Assembly: GCF_000004075.3 (NCBI RefSeq)
Contig: NC_026656.2
Span: 1,798,001-1,862,000, forward strand
DNA length: 64,000 bases
DNA from: Cucumis sativus
Taxonomy: Eukaryota > Streptophyta > Magnoliopsida > Cucurbitales > Cucurbitaceae
Reading direction: 5' to 3'
Shown here: piece after piece, positions 24,588 to 38,100 of the stretch
Numbering within the stretch: the first letter of the stretch is position 1
Layout: each line of letters begins with the position of its first letter
Made by a program: the position numbers and the translations under genes
The notes under the pieces: model-generated
Databases searched by the model: none
The model's input: the letters and a program-made list of their open reading frames with translations, nothing else
What the model was told of the DNA's origin: nothing

Positions 24588-27500
24588 CCATTTAAGAAAT
24601 TAAATTTTACCTTTTGCTTTATGCAATATAATACATATAATTTATATATGGCTATGAAATAGAAAAAAAGAAGTGGTGGGCCACTTTGCCTCATTTTCTC
24701 ACACAATGACCACAAAATATTCACATTAAGAAAAATGTCTTTTTGTTTCACAAATTTTTCCAACGCTTAGAAACCACACAAAAAGGGAAAAAAAAATTAC
24801 ACAATTACTTTTATAAGATCCACCTAACCTTTCTAATAAAATTCCTAATTTTTTTTTAAAAAAATGCTTTATTTAATCCTGATGCAAATTAGAATTATCG
24901 ATTCTAAAAAATGCCAATAAAAATATTAAAATATCAATATCAATCAAAATTTCTAAAAAAAATTATAAAATAAAAATATATCAATAAATAGTATACTTTT
25001 TCTAAGAAAAGCATATTTGTATTTATGTCACAAGTTAACGTAAGAAATGTGTAACAAAAACATGTGATCGCTTAATTAACCAAGTTAAAATGTTAATTGT
25101 TTATAATATTATATTTAGATAATTAGTAAAAATTTTGCACTATGTTGGTTTGCTCGTGCCTTTTAAAATTAAAATCAAGTCTACAGATTACATATTTTAT
25201 AAATTAACATCCTAAAAAAAGTTACTCATGTTATGCGACAAATATAAATTAAAAAATCAAATCTTTAATCTGAAACCGTATATAATAAGTTAGCCTAGTT
25301 AAACTAACTTTATAAAGAAAGAAAGAAAAAAGGTTACCCATTCAACTTTGAATATATACTAATTCCCACTATGTATTATATTCACCACACAAATTTGAGA
25401 GGGGGCTTACTCACTCTCTCACTTTAATTTCTTTCTAACAGTTGATGGGACCTCCTCAATAATAAAAGATATGAGTTAAGAGAGGAAATTTTGAATGTTT
25501 ATGTTAAGTGACAAAATATGTCTCTATCACCAACCCAACTTTCTTGGAGGATTGATAACTTTTTTTTAATATTAATTATTTAAGCATATAACTATGTGTG
25601 TGTATATATATATATAACATATGCATTGGGTAAGTTATTGTACTTTATATAGTGTATTATTATATTTATTTTTTAAACCATTCATAGCAAACAGTGTAAT
25701 AATACTTTTATCAATATTGAAAGGGAAAAAATTAATGATGTGTATTTTCTTTAAATGTAAGAAAGTGTTTGAAGTATTGAATTGAAGTGCATAAGTATTG
25801 TTATATTTATAAAAAATAATGAAAATATTTATAATTGAAATAGGGTAATTAATTATTGTTAGGATTAATTAAAATGGGAATATTGAAAGGGGGATGTGAA
25901 GGGGATATAGTTAAATGAAGGGCACTACTCTCTATGTAGAAATTGAAATGTGAGAAAAGGAAAGTTATGGTTTAGGGGTATTTACCCATAAAGAGAAATA
26001 ACCCTCTCTATCATACCATATTATAACCTTATCAATATTCATGAAACTAATGTCTCAAATATTTTAATTTTTGGTGCACTTTTCCCAATAGAAAGCTTCA
26101 TGTGGCTCATGAATCATGATCATGAGAGGGCAAAATGGGAAGATGATTATGGAGTTTGGAGTTAAAGTTAAAATTGTAGGTTATTTGATAACTTTATTTC
26201 TCCTTCTATTACTTCTATTTAAATTAATAAAAAAATATAAATAAACAAAGAAAATTATAAATCATATTGCATAGCGTCACATTAATAACAACATTAATTC
26301 AAATTCCTCGCCCTCCGACTTTAGGGAAGATCAAACAATTTCTATATAAGTTGGTCACTATGAATTGAACTCATTCTATGTTGATGTCAAAAATTAGGGA
26401 GAGAAAAATATAAATGATAACATGTTTCAATAATACTATATACTTCTAGAAATAAATATATATAAGAAAGATCCACAAAACTAATAAAGGATTAAACTAA
26501 AACATTATCAAATAATCAAAACATAAAAGAAACGTTTTTTTGTTGTTGAAGAAAACAAAGGAAAAGTTTGAATGAGTTGAGACGAAATTTAATGAACTCC
26601 ACAAAACACGTTTGCATGTTTTGCATGGAAAAACCAAATTATAATTGAAAGTTTACACAGTAAAAAAAACAATTTTTACCGAGTTAACTGTACCACCACT
26701 CAAACTCTTTAATTTTTTAACCCTAAACCATCTCTTACACATCTTCATATATATCTACTCCTTCGACTTCGTTAAAATTTTCCTTCTCTTTTCCCCAAAA
26801 ATTATGCAAATTTTCTACTATTTTGATGGCTCAATTCATCTCCCATCTCCATTTTCTTCCCAAATCTGCTTTTCCATTTCCATCTTCAGGTTCTAATTCT
26901 TTAACTACCACAAATCTTCTAAACGCATCCATTATTCGTTGTCTTGGTCATGTTCTTATGAAGGGAAGGGTGGCAAGAGATATTATAGTGATCATACGAT
27001 AGTTTGTTTTTATAGTATATGTGTGTAGAGTATTGTGGGAGATAATTGAACTTTTTATCTTGAGAGGGTGATAGTATATTATTAGTTTTCGTCAACTAAG
27101 CTATGATCGTATATTGATAACCACACACGAGAGTTTAATTAATATGAGTTTGATATTATGATTCACTTTGCAAAAATTTAGAGAACTTAGGGTTTGGCCT
27201 ACCCTTCTTTAACCTACAAACCAAGTATAATTATTACTATCTAGATCAAGATCAATGGTTGAATATATTGAAATGTCTAAGCCTAACGTTAGTTTGTCAA
27301 TTTCATGAATAATTATGTGTGATTGATTGAGCAGACTATATCATTCCTTTGAAATTTACGTTATTGTAATTATTAACCTTTGATTTGATTAGAATTAAGG
27401 AAATTAAAAATGCATATTTAATTTGTAGCTAATATTTTTCTTTTAATTGGATGATCAAAAGAGGCAAGTGGTGTTCTTGTTTCTCTCAAGCCCAGGAATC

Positions 27501-27638
27501 CAAAGCATCTAATTTGCTCTTGCAGCATCATGCATTCAGGTTCTTACTCATAAACACACATCTTTTTTCCATATATTTTTTCAAAATAATTAATATTTGA
27601 TTCTTTAATCAAAATTTAATTAGGGCACAACTTAGTAA

Positions 27639-27660
27639 TTTTTTTTTTTTTTTTTTTTTT
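27639..27660. repeat. Poly-T tract
   Basis: About 22 consecutive T residues in spacer upstream of GAPN, with no associated gene copy seen. Confidence 0.85.
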
Positions 27661-28129
27661 ATAGATAGTTGATAGAGGAGAGAATCAAACATCCAACCTT
27701 CAAAATCACAATAAAAAGTTTTAATTTCATGTTCATTTATTTTTATTTTTCAAAATTTGGAAGAGCAATATACTTTTTAAAAAATACTATAAAAATGTAA
27801 TTAAATCCAAATAAAATTAAAAGAAAGAGTATAAAACAAAGATGAAAATATCCACAAGTTTGGGAGAACAAAAATATAAAAAAATTACAAAAATTTTAAA
27901 ACGAAAAGTAAAATACAAATAATGTGTGTTTTTCTTTTCCTTTATATAAATATTTTGATTGATTGATTTATTTATTTGAGAGTTTGTTTATAAGAAAAAA
28001 CCCTGACTTTGCCATAAAAAGACAGTGAAGAGTAAAAAACAGTTAAAATGCTCACATGGCGAAAGAGAAGCCACTCCCTTGTCTGAGCCTTTCATATTCA
28101 AAAGCGTGGCTCTTCTTCCTCCTTCTTCC

Positions 28130-28137
28130 TATTTAAA
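28130..28137 (+). promoter_or_regulatory. TATA box of GAPN
   Basis: TATTTAAA lies 117 bp before the ATG at 28254 and is followed by a C-rich, CT-rich leader typical of a highly expressed plant gene. Confidence 0.6.
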
Positions 28138-28253
28138 CCAACAACCCATCACCCAAATTCAGCCACATACTTCCACCAATCTTCCTCTTTCTTAATTTTC
28201 AATCCCCCTTCAAATTCCTAAATTCCCCATTTTCCTTTTTCTCGTCAATTCCC

Positions 28254-31200
28254 ATGGCGGGTAATGGGGTTTTTGCAGACATTTTCGACGGTGAAGTCTA
28301 CAAATACTATTCAGAAGGTGAATGGAAGAAATCCTCCTCAGGGAAATCCGTTGCCATCATCAACCCCACTACTAGGAAGACCCAGTACAGAGTTCAAGGT
28401 ATAAACATGAAAATCCCCCCATTTTGCCATGTTTTTCTCGTTGTTTTTCTTTGAATTCTATGATTATGAACTTCAATTTAGAGATATTTATGGAAATTTT
28501 TTTGTGGGTTAATGAAATTGTTTGTAAATAATGAGTGTTTAGAAGGGTATTAATGTCTGTATGGTGTTTGTTAAATAGCTTGTAACCAAGAGGAGGTTAA
28601 TAAAGTGATGGAAATAGCCAAATCTGCTCAGAAATTATGGGCAAAGACTCCATTGTGGAAGAGAGCAGAGCTTCTTCATAAAGCTGCTGCAATTTTGAAA
28701 GAACACAAAGCTCCCATTGCTGAGTGTTTGGTGAAGGAAATTGCTAAACCAGCCAAAGATGCAGTCACTGAGGTACTATTTTTTAGTTCAATTTGTTGTC
28801 TCTGTTGGATTAGTAGCTTTTTTAGTGTTGAAATGTGAAAAAGGGTTTGAATTGTTTGTGAAGGTTGTGAGGTCTGGGGATCTTGTTTCATATTGTGCTG
28901 AAGAAGGTGTTAGGATTTTGGGTGAAGGGAAGTTCTTGGTTTCTGATAGTTTCCCTGGAAATGAAAGGACCAAATATTGCCTTACTTCCAAGGTAAAATG
29001 TGCTCATTTTCTCTTTTATGTTTATGTTTGGATGACTAACACTTCATCTTAATCATTTGTAATATACTTTATTACTCTGATTACCCTATAAACCTATCTC
29101 TTCTTCTTAACATCTATTTTCACTCTCTCACTACCTTTTTTCTCTAAAATCTGCACATACCTTTTCTTATGGATCACTTTTTACTCATACATTCTCTCAC
29201 TGACTTTTTAATTCTCCCGTATGATACTTTTTTAGGGTAAATTACAGAAAGTACCCCTTAATTTGTCCATTTGCTTAGTTTTTTCCACACATAAATACTC
29301 TTTTGGTAATCTCTCTCCTCGTGTACAATTTGCCACTAATCTTTCTTTTCACACTCGTTTTTTGTTACATAATTTTCTTTTGTAATATTTTGTGTTCGTC
29401 TTGTTGATTTTTTTATTATCTTAATTACTCTTCTAATTTAATTGATTTTCCAAATTTTAAACTAATTTTTAAGAAAAATGTTGATCATTAGAAAATAAAG
29501 ACAGATAAAAACACCATTTGATTCAAGTTGCTAACCTCTTCTGTGCTCTATTTTTTTACTTGAAAAATTCAGATCCCTCTTGGTGTGATTTTAGCCATTC
29601 CTCCATTCAACTATCCTGTCAATCTGGCTGTTTCAAAAATTGCCCCGGCTTTAATTGCTGGAAATTCTATTGTACTCAAGCCTCCAACTCAGGTACTTTA
29701 TACTAATTAGCTCATCATTCGTGATTGTGGTATCTTTAATACATTTTCCATTGATGAACATTGAATCAAAAAACTCAATGTGCTTGGAACCAACTGTACA
29801 CTCCTGTTCTGTTCATTTATCTCTTCCTTATTCTCAAGTGGATCATGAGAAAACAGAACCAATTTTTAGGATCATGGAGTAGATTGAATAAGGAAAATAA
29901 AGGAGATTTGAAATTGTAAAATTTGTTTGTCATCTGAATGACGCTCTTATCATACTTCAGGGCGCTGTTGCTGCTCTCCACATGGTACATTGCTTCCATC
30001 TAGCTGGTTTTCCTAAAGGCCTTATTAGTTGTGTCACGGGAAAAGGTTCCGAGATTGGTGATTTCCTCACAATGCATCCGGGTGTCGACTGTATAAGGTA
30101 AACCATGCTTCTTTCCCACTCGATGATGATTTATGAAGTCTTCCATTCGCGTGACTCGGTTTTGTACTTGCTTTTTTCTGTTAGCTTTACTGGTGGGGAT
30201 ACCGGTGTTGCAATTTCAAAGAAGGCAGGCATGATACCTCTTCAGATGGAACTGGGGGGCAAAGACGCCTGCATTGTGCTCGAGGATGCAGATCTTGATT
30301 TAGTTGCCGCTAACATCATAAAGGGAGGCTTTTCTTACAGGTAAAAGCAGATCCTTCTCAAATTTCTAGGCACAGGCAATATTTTCGAATTTGGCTTGGA
30401 AAATGCTTGCTTCCGTTCATTTATACTGATTGATACTATACTCATATTAGCTTCCTATTTTCCATTCTTTCACATGAATGAAAATCTAAACTACTTGGTC
30501 GATTTAATAGAAAGAAGGAAACTTGTCCTTATTCTTCGTCCTTGGAAGTATAACAGAGTAGGTTGTTTTCTGTGAACTGAACATTTGATGATGCTTTTTC
30601 TTATCGAAGACATTTATTCTTAAAATCCATTTTCAAAAGCTTACTAATACATGTCATCTAAGCTGTTCGATACTTTAAATTTTTTTTATGTTACAGTGGC
30701 CAAAGGTGTACTGCCGTCAAGGTTGTTTTGGTAATGGAATCTGTCGCAGATGCTTTAGTCGAGAAAGTAAAGGCACGAGTGGCTAAATTAACTGTTGGTG
30801 CCCCTGAAGACGACTCGGACATTACTCCAGTTGTGACTGAGTCATCGGCAAACTTCATTGAAGGACTGGTTATGGATGCAAAGGAAAAGGATGCAACATT
30901 TTGCCAAGAGTACAAAAGAGAGGGCAACCTAATTTGGCCCTTGTTATTAGATAATGTTAGGCCTGATATGAGGATTGCTTGGGAGGAACCTTTTGGCCCA
31001 GTTTTGCCAGTCATTAGGATCAATTCTGTTGAAGAAGGAATCCACCATTGTAATGCTAGCAATTTTGGACTTCAGGTATAAAATAACTTCATCTCGCATC
31101 CTAGTTATCTGAAAAAACATGATTTATCTTTTACCAACTCAAATAGAAATAACTTAAGCCTTGTCGTTTGGAAACATTTAAATAACACAACCTGTTTTTA

Positions 31201-31584
31201 AAGAAGAGATCGATTTAATGCCATAGGCAGAACTTTCAACATTCCGATTTGAGTTTCGAGTAATGTGTGAAAAACAGGGATGTGTCTTCACGAAGGACAT
31301 CAACAAGGCGATATTGATAAGCGACGCAATGGAAACCGGAACAGTTCAAATCAACTCAGCACCTGCTCGAGGACCCGACCATTTCCCATTCCAGGTACCT
31401 TAATATCTAAAAGCCCACCATTATTATCAAAACTTTCATTGTGTTTTACGAACTCACATGTGTGGAACAGGGAATCAAGGACAGTGGAATTGGTTCTCAA
31501 GGTGTTACTAACAGCATCAACATGATGACCAAAGTGAAGACCACAGTTATCAACTTGCCAACACCGTCCTACACCATGGGTTAG
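28254..31584 (+). CDS. GAPN: NADP-dependent non-phosphorylating glyceraldehyde-3-phosphate dehydrogenase
   Basis: Nine exons: 28254-28398, 28579-28772, 28864-28992, 29573-29692, 29961-30097, 30185-30340, 30697-31075, 31278-31394 and 31471-31584. They give 496 residues, the normal length for plant ALDH11 enzymes. The enzyme irreversibly oxidises glyceraldehyde-3-phosphate to 3-phosphoglycerate in the cytosol, producing NADPH. Diagnostic segments are [20 protein letters not shown] (cofactor fold), [34 protein letters not shown] with general base Glu264, and [10 protein letters not shown] with catalytic Cys298. [13 protein letters not shown] and the C-terminal [11 protein letters not shown] complete the ALDH signature. 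No targeting peptide is present, consistent with a cytosolic enzyme. All splice phases agree and no catalytic residue is missing, so the gene looks intact. Confidence 0.97.
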
Positions 31585-31699
31585 TTAGTTTGTTTGTTAG
31601 ATTTATGATCCAGCTTTATGCCTTAGTCTTAATCTGAGTAGTGTGAAAAAAAGAAAAGAAAACATATGTGGTGTGAGTTTTGTTTGTAGCTCTTCAATA

Positions 31700-34600
31700 T
31701 TATCTTCATCCTCTTAAATTAGTTCTTCCACGTCTCTGCCCAATGAAATCACTAGTAATAGCTAACTTGTACTTCTCAATAAAAATGCCATAATAGTTTA
31801 AAAAAATTTCATGCTCTCTTATATTCCTCTCAATTTTTTTAGTTTCAGGGAGTATTTTATAGAAAAATAAAATTAGAGAGGTATATTAGCACTCTTCTTA
31901 TATTTTCAACTATTGGAGCTTAAAATTTGATTTGTTCCCAAATGTGTGTTGTTGTTAGGGACCAAGTCCATTAGTAAGGGAGCCCTAGGGTCCAAATTGT
32001 GAGAGGATTTGACATTGTGGGCAGAAATAGAGCTACAAAATTGAAAAGCCAGCAATTGAAGATCCCCAAAATTTTTGTATTTCCAAAGCAATTCTAAATA
32101 GATTAGATTAGATTAGTATTCAATAATAAATAAATAATGAAACCGATGCCAATTTTCCAATGGTGGATTTCAATTAAACTTTGATTATGATTTTCTTTGT
32201 AGTTAGTTTCTCTCTTTTTCTTTTGGTTTCAATGATGGGTCAGTGTTTGATTTATGTCTAATAGGTTTGCTATGTATGAGAATTACTCAGTATTAATTCA
32301 AAGAGTGACAAAACGAAAAAAGTAAATTTCTAATTGCCATAATTATCTTTATATTTATTTAAGAATGCTTGATAAAGTGATAACTTGACCTCAAAGTCAA
32401 GTTATATTAGGTTAAAAAAGTGATTTATTTTATAACAAAAAATTAAGTTCCTCCATCTTACCCAATAAGATCTCTTGTTGAAATTCAAAAGGTGTAATGC
32501 TTTCTTTTTTTAAATTGTGTGTTGATGTTCTTTTGGTAGCAAATGACATTATCTCAAAGCCAACCAATTTTGTATTCAATGTGGCCAACAACACATTTCC
32601 ATTCCTCTTCATTATGATTTGTAAAGTAAATAAAGATCTTAATCTAAATCCAAATAATCCACTTTATTCAAATCTTAATTCCCCTATTTCTTTCAACTAT
32701 ACTATTACTATCATTGTAACACTATTTATCTTTGTTTAATTTGAAACATACATTAATATTGAATCGTGATTAAAATAATCATTTAGGGTTACCAAACTAT
32801 GTCTTATTTCTATTAATATAAGTTCAAAATTTATGTTATCTTTAAAATATCATTATGATTTGTTCGAAATTTTAGCAAAATTTCATACTTTGTTTTATTT
32901 TGTAAATATTTTCGAGAATTTTGTTAGTTATAATATTTTTTTTATCCTAATTGATGATAGTCTTCTACTAACGATATGATTTAGTAGGCTTTGAAAGCTT
33001 AATTTAAATTTTACTTTATTTGTAATTTTTTTTACATTGTGTTATATTTGTTAATAATTTGGATATGCGTGTTATATTTGGAACCGACGTGTATTTTAAA
33101 TAATTAATCACTATCATATATTCCTAAGATATATAATTATTTTATATACATTGATTGTATACGTTATTTAAAAAAAATTGTGACACCCATGCACAATTCC
33201 ATTCATCAAAACTTTGTAAATCCTAATTGGTTATATAGGATGTGATGTGATATGATATTAAATGGCACATGTGACATAAATCTTATTTGTTATACTTAAT
33301 ATATATATATTCTTACACCATTTTGAATTGAAGTGGCAGCCATAGCGACCTAGCTAGCTTGTTTTGGAAATCTCAAAATATTAAAATGATAAAAGTATCA
33401 AGTTCCAAATCTTCGTTGATACTAATAATCTTCAACTATAACACATACACAAACAAGAACTTCTTAAAGGCTTTCTTCATATCTCTCGAGAGTCTTTAAT
33501 AATGTTGCACACAACAACTACTCCTATATCACACATGCTTACAGATGTTTGTTGAACGAAATTTGGCTTCATCAATAATGATATGTTTTGAATTTGAAAT
33601 TTTTACATCATTTACTTTTATGATCAAATAAGGTTTAGAGAAGTGTACTGTATAAAGTCTCATAACACTAAAAACACTTTGTTGTAATATATTATATATT
33701 ACTATGTAGAAAAATTATTTTTCCTCCGCTTGTAAACATATATCAATAAAATTTGATTTATTTTCCTCATAGTTGTATAACGTACCACTAATTAAACCTT
33801 TGTAAACTCTATATTTGAACGATTCAATAAAAAAAAAAAGAAATAATAATAGTATATTAATTTTCATTTTCATTTTCAATCGTGTCGAGATAATGATAAA
33901 AAAGATTGTCTTGGATAATACGGTCGCATGTTTAGAGACAAAGAAGAAGAGATGATGAGGAAGTATTAAAAGAAAGAGATATATATTAATGTAATTATGA
34001 AAGATAATATACATGCATTAGGACATAAATAAGTATTGTCAAAAGACAATGAAGGGATCTTGTAGAGGTAAATGTTGTTGATTTGGCTATATAGTTTTGG
34101 CTTCCATTAATAAATGCAAAGGAAGAGATAGACTATATAGTATGATTAATGAGCAATATTTTAATGCCCAAAAAATTAAATGCAAAACAATGTGTTAGGT
34201 CAATAATAATATGAATATTACAAAAATGTGCTTTGACTTTAGACCAAAAAAAACCAACATTATCTCTTCATTTCTTTATAATTAGTTGTATTATTTTAAA
34301 AATACTTACATTTATTGCTCATTTATATATCACCAATCATTTTCCTTTAACATAAAATTTTTATTTCTCAAAGTCATATAGGAGGATAGTATTAATTTAT
34401 AATGTTCTAATTTGTACTAATGGATCCATTTTCCAAACTCAGCACATTGCCGAGATAATATTTTGAAATGTGTTATTGAGTAATAATTTTTAAATTTTGG
34501 TATTTTTAAGAATGTTAAAAGATTAAATATTTATTTTACAAATTCTCATATATAGTCTTCAAAATCATAATTAAGAAAATAATTTAATATTTGAAAAATT

Positions 34601-34936
34601 GAGGGTCCTGAAATTGGTTAACCTAACTGTCTCACCGAGATTAGTGTCAAAATTAGCGGGAAAATAAAATTAAAAAATTTAATTTAAATAAAGTTTTTAA
34701 AAGGTAAAATGAAGTTTGTGTTCTCTATTTTTAGCCCATTACTTGGAAATTTCAACTTCCACTCCCTTCCTTCCCTAATTATTCCTCACGCGCTCATAAA
34801 AATGATTACTTCAATTAACTTATTTAATTAAACATGTTAGCTTATTATATAAATGTTACTTCACAAAAAAGTCCAATATGTAATTCCCAAAATTTGACTC
34901 CATACATTACCAATATTTGTCTACCTGTTTAACTTA

Positions 34937-35007
<71 letters not shown>

Positions 35008-35090
35008 CAAGACCCCATCAAACAATTATATGAGAATTTAATTATTATTTATTAAAAATATATAATATAAGAAAATTGAAACTCACGCGC
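31700..35090. other. Gene-free interval
   Basis: AT-rich spacer between GAPN and the LRL gene. A long (ATT)n array lies at 34938-35005. Short frames at 31906-32091, 32497-32739 and 33715-34014 show no motifs or splice context and are not called. Confidence 0.6.
34938..35005. repeat. (ATT)n microsatellite, about 22 units
   Basis: An uninterrupted trinucleotide run of 68 bp. It sits only about 100 bp upstream of the TATA box of the LRL gene, so it lies within that gene's proximal promoter. Confidence 0.95.
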
Positions 35091-35102
35091 TTCATCTTCA
35101 TC

Positions 35103-35110
35103 TATAAAAC
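35103..35110 (+). promoter_or_regulatory. TATA box of the LRL bHLH gene
   Basis: TATAAAAC lies 73 bp before the ATG at 35176, implying a short leader of about 40 bases. Confidence 0.6.
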
Positions 35111-35175
35111 TTCACTAATCCTTCCTTCAATGGCTTCCTCACTCACTTCTTTGTTCATTTCTCCCCCACACTGAT

Positions 35176-38100
35176 ATGAGACTCACCAACTCTCTCCCGG
35201 ACCTCCATACCCATCGCCGTAACCCTCCGCAGGAGACCGACGCCTCTCAACTCCACCACCACCACCACCAACTTCAAACCTCTCTCTTTCATCCTTCTAC
35301 CTTCTCCTCCGACGATTTCCTCGACCAAATCCTCTCCACTGTCCCCTCTCCCTGGGAACTTCCCCCCGGTCTCCCTTCCCAACCATTGCCGCCATCTAAT
35401 CCTGACAATGTTGAGTTTCACGTCGGCGATACAACTCCGGCGGCTAAAATGGCCATGTCCTTGCTTCAACAGCAGTTACTCATGTCGAGAGGAATCGTCC
35501 CTGCCTCCGCTGGCGATGATTGCGGTCTTCTTCCAATGCCTGGTAACAACGTCGTTGAAGTAGACGGCTCTTCTTCTTCGTCTTTCAAATGCCCTAATCC
35601 GGTACTCATAATTCAAACTGCTTATACGTTTCAATTCGAAAATTAGGTTACAAATTGGTAACGTTTGTCGATTCTATTCCTGAGATTTAATTCCGTAAAT
35701 CCTGCAGACTGATCATGGTTCTGTCGTTCCTTCTCTTTTCAACGAATTCGCCGGGTTTCTGAACTCGACCGGTCCCGGCAGCCAGAATCAGAATCAATCT
35801 CAGGCAACAAATTAGTTCGATTCCATCGTTCAGTTGAAACAATAACTTCACCAAATTTTTAAAAACTTCAATTCACAAATCTGCAGGGGAACTCAAACTC
35901 TCAGATACCGAACTTCGGAGGTCCGGTATCAGCCAGTACACCACCTCCGGCCGGGCCTAGCTCCTGCGGCGGTGCTGCAGCAGCAGCAGCACCGGGTCAG
36001 CCCCGGCAGCGAGTCAGAGCTCGGAGAGGACAAGCCACAGATCCTCATAGTATAGCCGAAAGAGTAATTAATTAACCCTAATTACAAACCGCTAATTCAT
36101 TAATTACAAAATCCATTTATAATTTTTGTAATGTTGAATTTTTAATATATATTTTTGTGACAGTTACGGAGAGAGCGAATTGCGGAGAGAATGAAAGCTC
36201 TACAAGAACTTGTTCCCAACGCTAACAAGGTCAGTTTTGTCTTTTCCATTTTATTAAGGACTTTTCCCGTAATTTGGATTGATGTCATCTCTTGATTACA
36301 CGTGTCCACAATACGTTATGCCTTTTCTTCATCTCGCGGTTCCGCTTTTGCCACGTCTACTTAGCATTCGGTATTTCTTTTTGAATTCTTTCCATCTTCT
36401 TTTCTTGGCCGGACAATGTACTCTTAGTAGCCGGGATTTGCTGCCCTAAATTTTATATATTCGTCAGTTGAATTTTAAGATAAACTATTATAATGGATCC
36501 ATTTTTTAAAATTAGCTTAAATTGTGCGTCTAATATATATATATATATATATATATCATTTATATATAATAAATAGCTATTTTAGCCTTTGAAGTACAGG
36601 TTTTGGAAATATATACTTTGTATAAATCAAAGTTAAAAGTATATGTGAAATGAAATGTGTAGGTTGATTTATCATATTATCAATTATGAACAATAGCTCC
36701 AAATAATAATTGTAGAACACATTCTAATACTTCAATTTCTTTAAAATATAAAATATGTCAAGCATGTTTCTCTTTATGGAAATAATAATCATGTACACCA
36801 TAAGAGTTTTTAAATAGCATACAAGCTTCTAACACCAACCCCTTTCTTTAATAATTTGATTTTTTTTTTTTTTTTCTTTTTGGTTCTTTCAATTCTTGTT
36901 TGCACTTGTGCTCAAGAGTATGGAGTGGAGATTGATATTGGTTACCATCCTATGATGGTTGAACTAAAAAAGATAATATAAATAGTTCCTAGATGGGAGT
37001 GGAAATTTTGAATCTTTGATTTGTGGAACGAGTTGAGCTAATGATCTCATAATTAAGATGGGTCAACTTAAACTTATATATTATGTCTTTTTTGGGAATG
37101 ACAGACAGACAAGGCTTCTATGCTGGATGAGATCATAGACTATGTAAAGTTCCTCCAGCTTCAAGTCAAAGTAAATGATCTCTCTAATTTTCTATTCTCT
37201 GTCTCTCACAATAATTCCAACGTAAAAACATGATAAATTAAATTAAAGAATTTGGATTGGGATATGAAATTTATTTAATGTATACATATATTAAGTGGGT
37301 TTTGCTTTTTGTTATTGTTGGGTTTGTGGTCTGCTGCAGGTTCTGAGTGTCAGCAGGTTGGGCGGTGCCACTGCAGCCATGCCTTCTCGTCTACCCGATC
37401 TTTCCACTGAGGTACCCTAATATTGCTTCAAATTACAAATTTGGTTCAAGTGAAATTTTTATATCCTCCTCTGAATAACTATTTGATTTTTAAAAGAAAT
37501 CTATTAACCATCATAATTGTTTTTTAAAATTTAAGAGTCTGTAACCATCATAACCATATTTGGTTTAAAGTTATTAAACCAGATCAAAATTTGCAATACA
37601 ATTTTTTTTTTTTTACCTTATCCATACTTTTTTTTGGAGTCATGAAAAGGATAGCATAATAAGGACCCATTGAAACTACTTTAGGTGAAGAAAATTCAAC
37701 TCTCCACAACAAAAAAATTCACACACAACCATCATCATTCATCATGGAAAAGGACGCATGAGATAATCCTTAATTCATGAATATTGATAATATAAGATTT
37801 CATTATCAAGTATCCACTTAATTGCTTCGATAAATGTTTTACTTTTTCTCAATATCCTAAAAAATGCTTTAAAGGAAAAGCAGTCTTCTCTTTCAATAAA
37901 TATTCCTAAAAGGAAAAGGGTAGGTTATATACATATATACTCCCACCAAAATATTTCTAATATATAAAGAAATTAAATCTAAAATTTTGTTAGGGTTATA
38001 AATATATTCCACACGATTTTATACCTAAAGGACTGGTTGTCTTAATATTCTAGGTTTAAACATGAATTGAGATGATAGTTTGTTAGAGTTTTATAAATAT

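Larger units (their letters stand above)
23760..28120. other. Gene-free interval upstream of GAPN
   Basis: About 4.3 kb of AT-rich spacer with a poly-A run (24568-24587) and a poly-T run (27639-27660). Two CT-rich or better-composed patches, 26690-26889 and 27451-27539, each end in CAG|GTTCT and could be exons of a non-coding or very short-peptide transcript. They are described as a finding. No protein is recognised. Confidence 0.5.

Noticed and set aside
24479-24763. 94-codon minus-strand frame rich in Phe and Tyr
   Set aside because: Built on a poly-A tract (poly-Phe on the other strand) in AT-rich spacer; no protein signal.
30691-31062. 123-codon minus-strand frame over GAPN exon 7
   Set aside because: Antisense shadow of an ALDH exon with clear catalytic motifs on the plus strand.
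35155-35469. 104-codon minus-strand frame over LRL exon 1
   Set aside because: Antisense shadow of the bHLH first exon.
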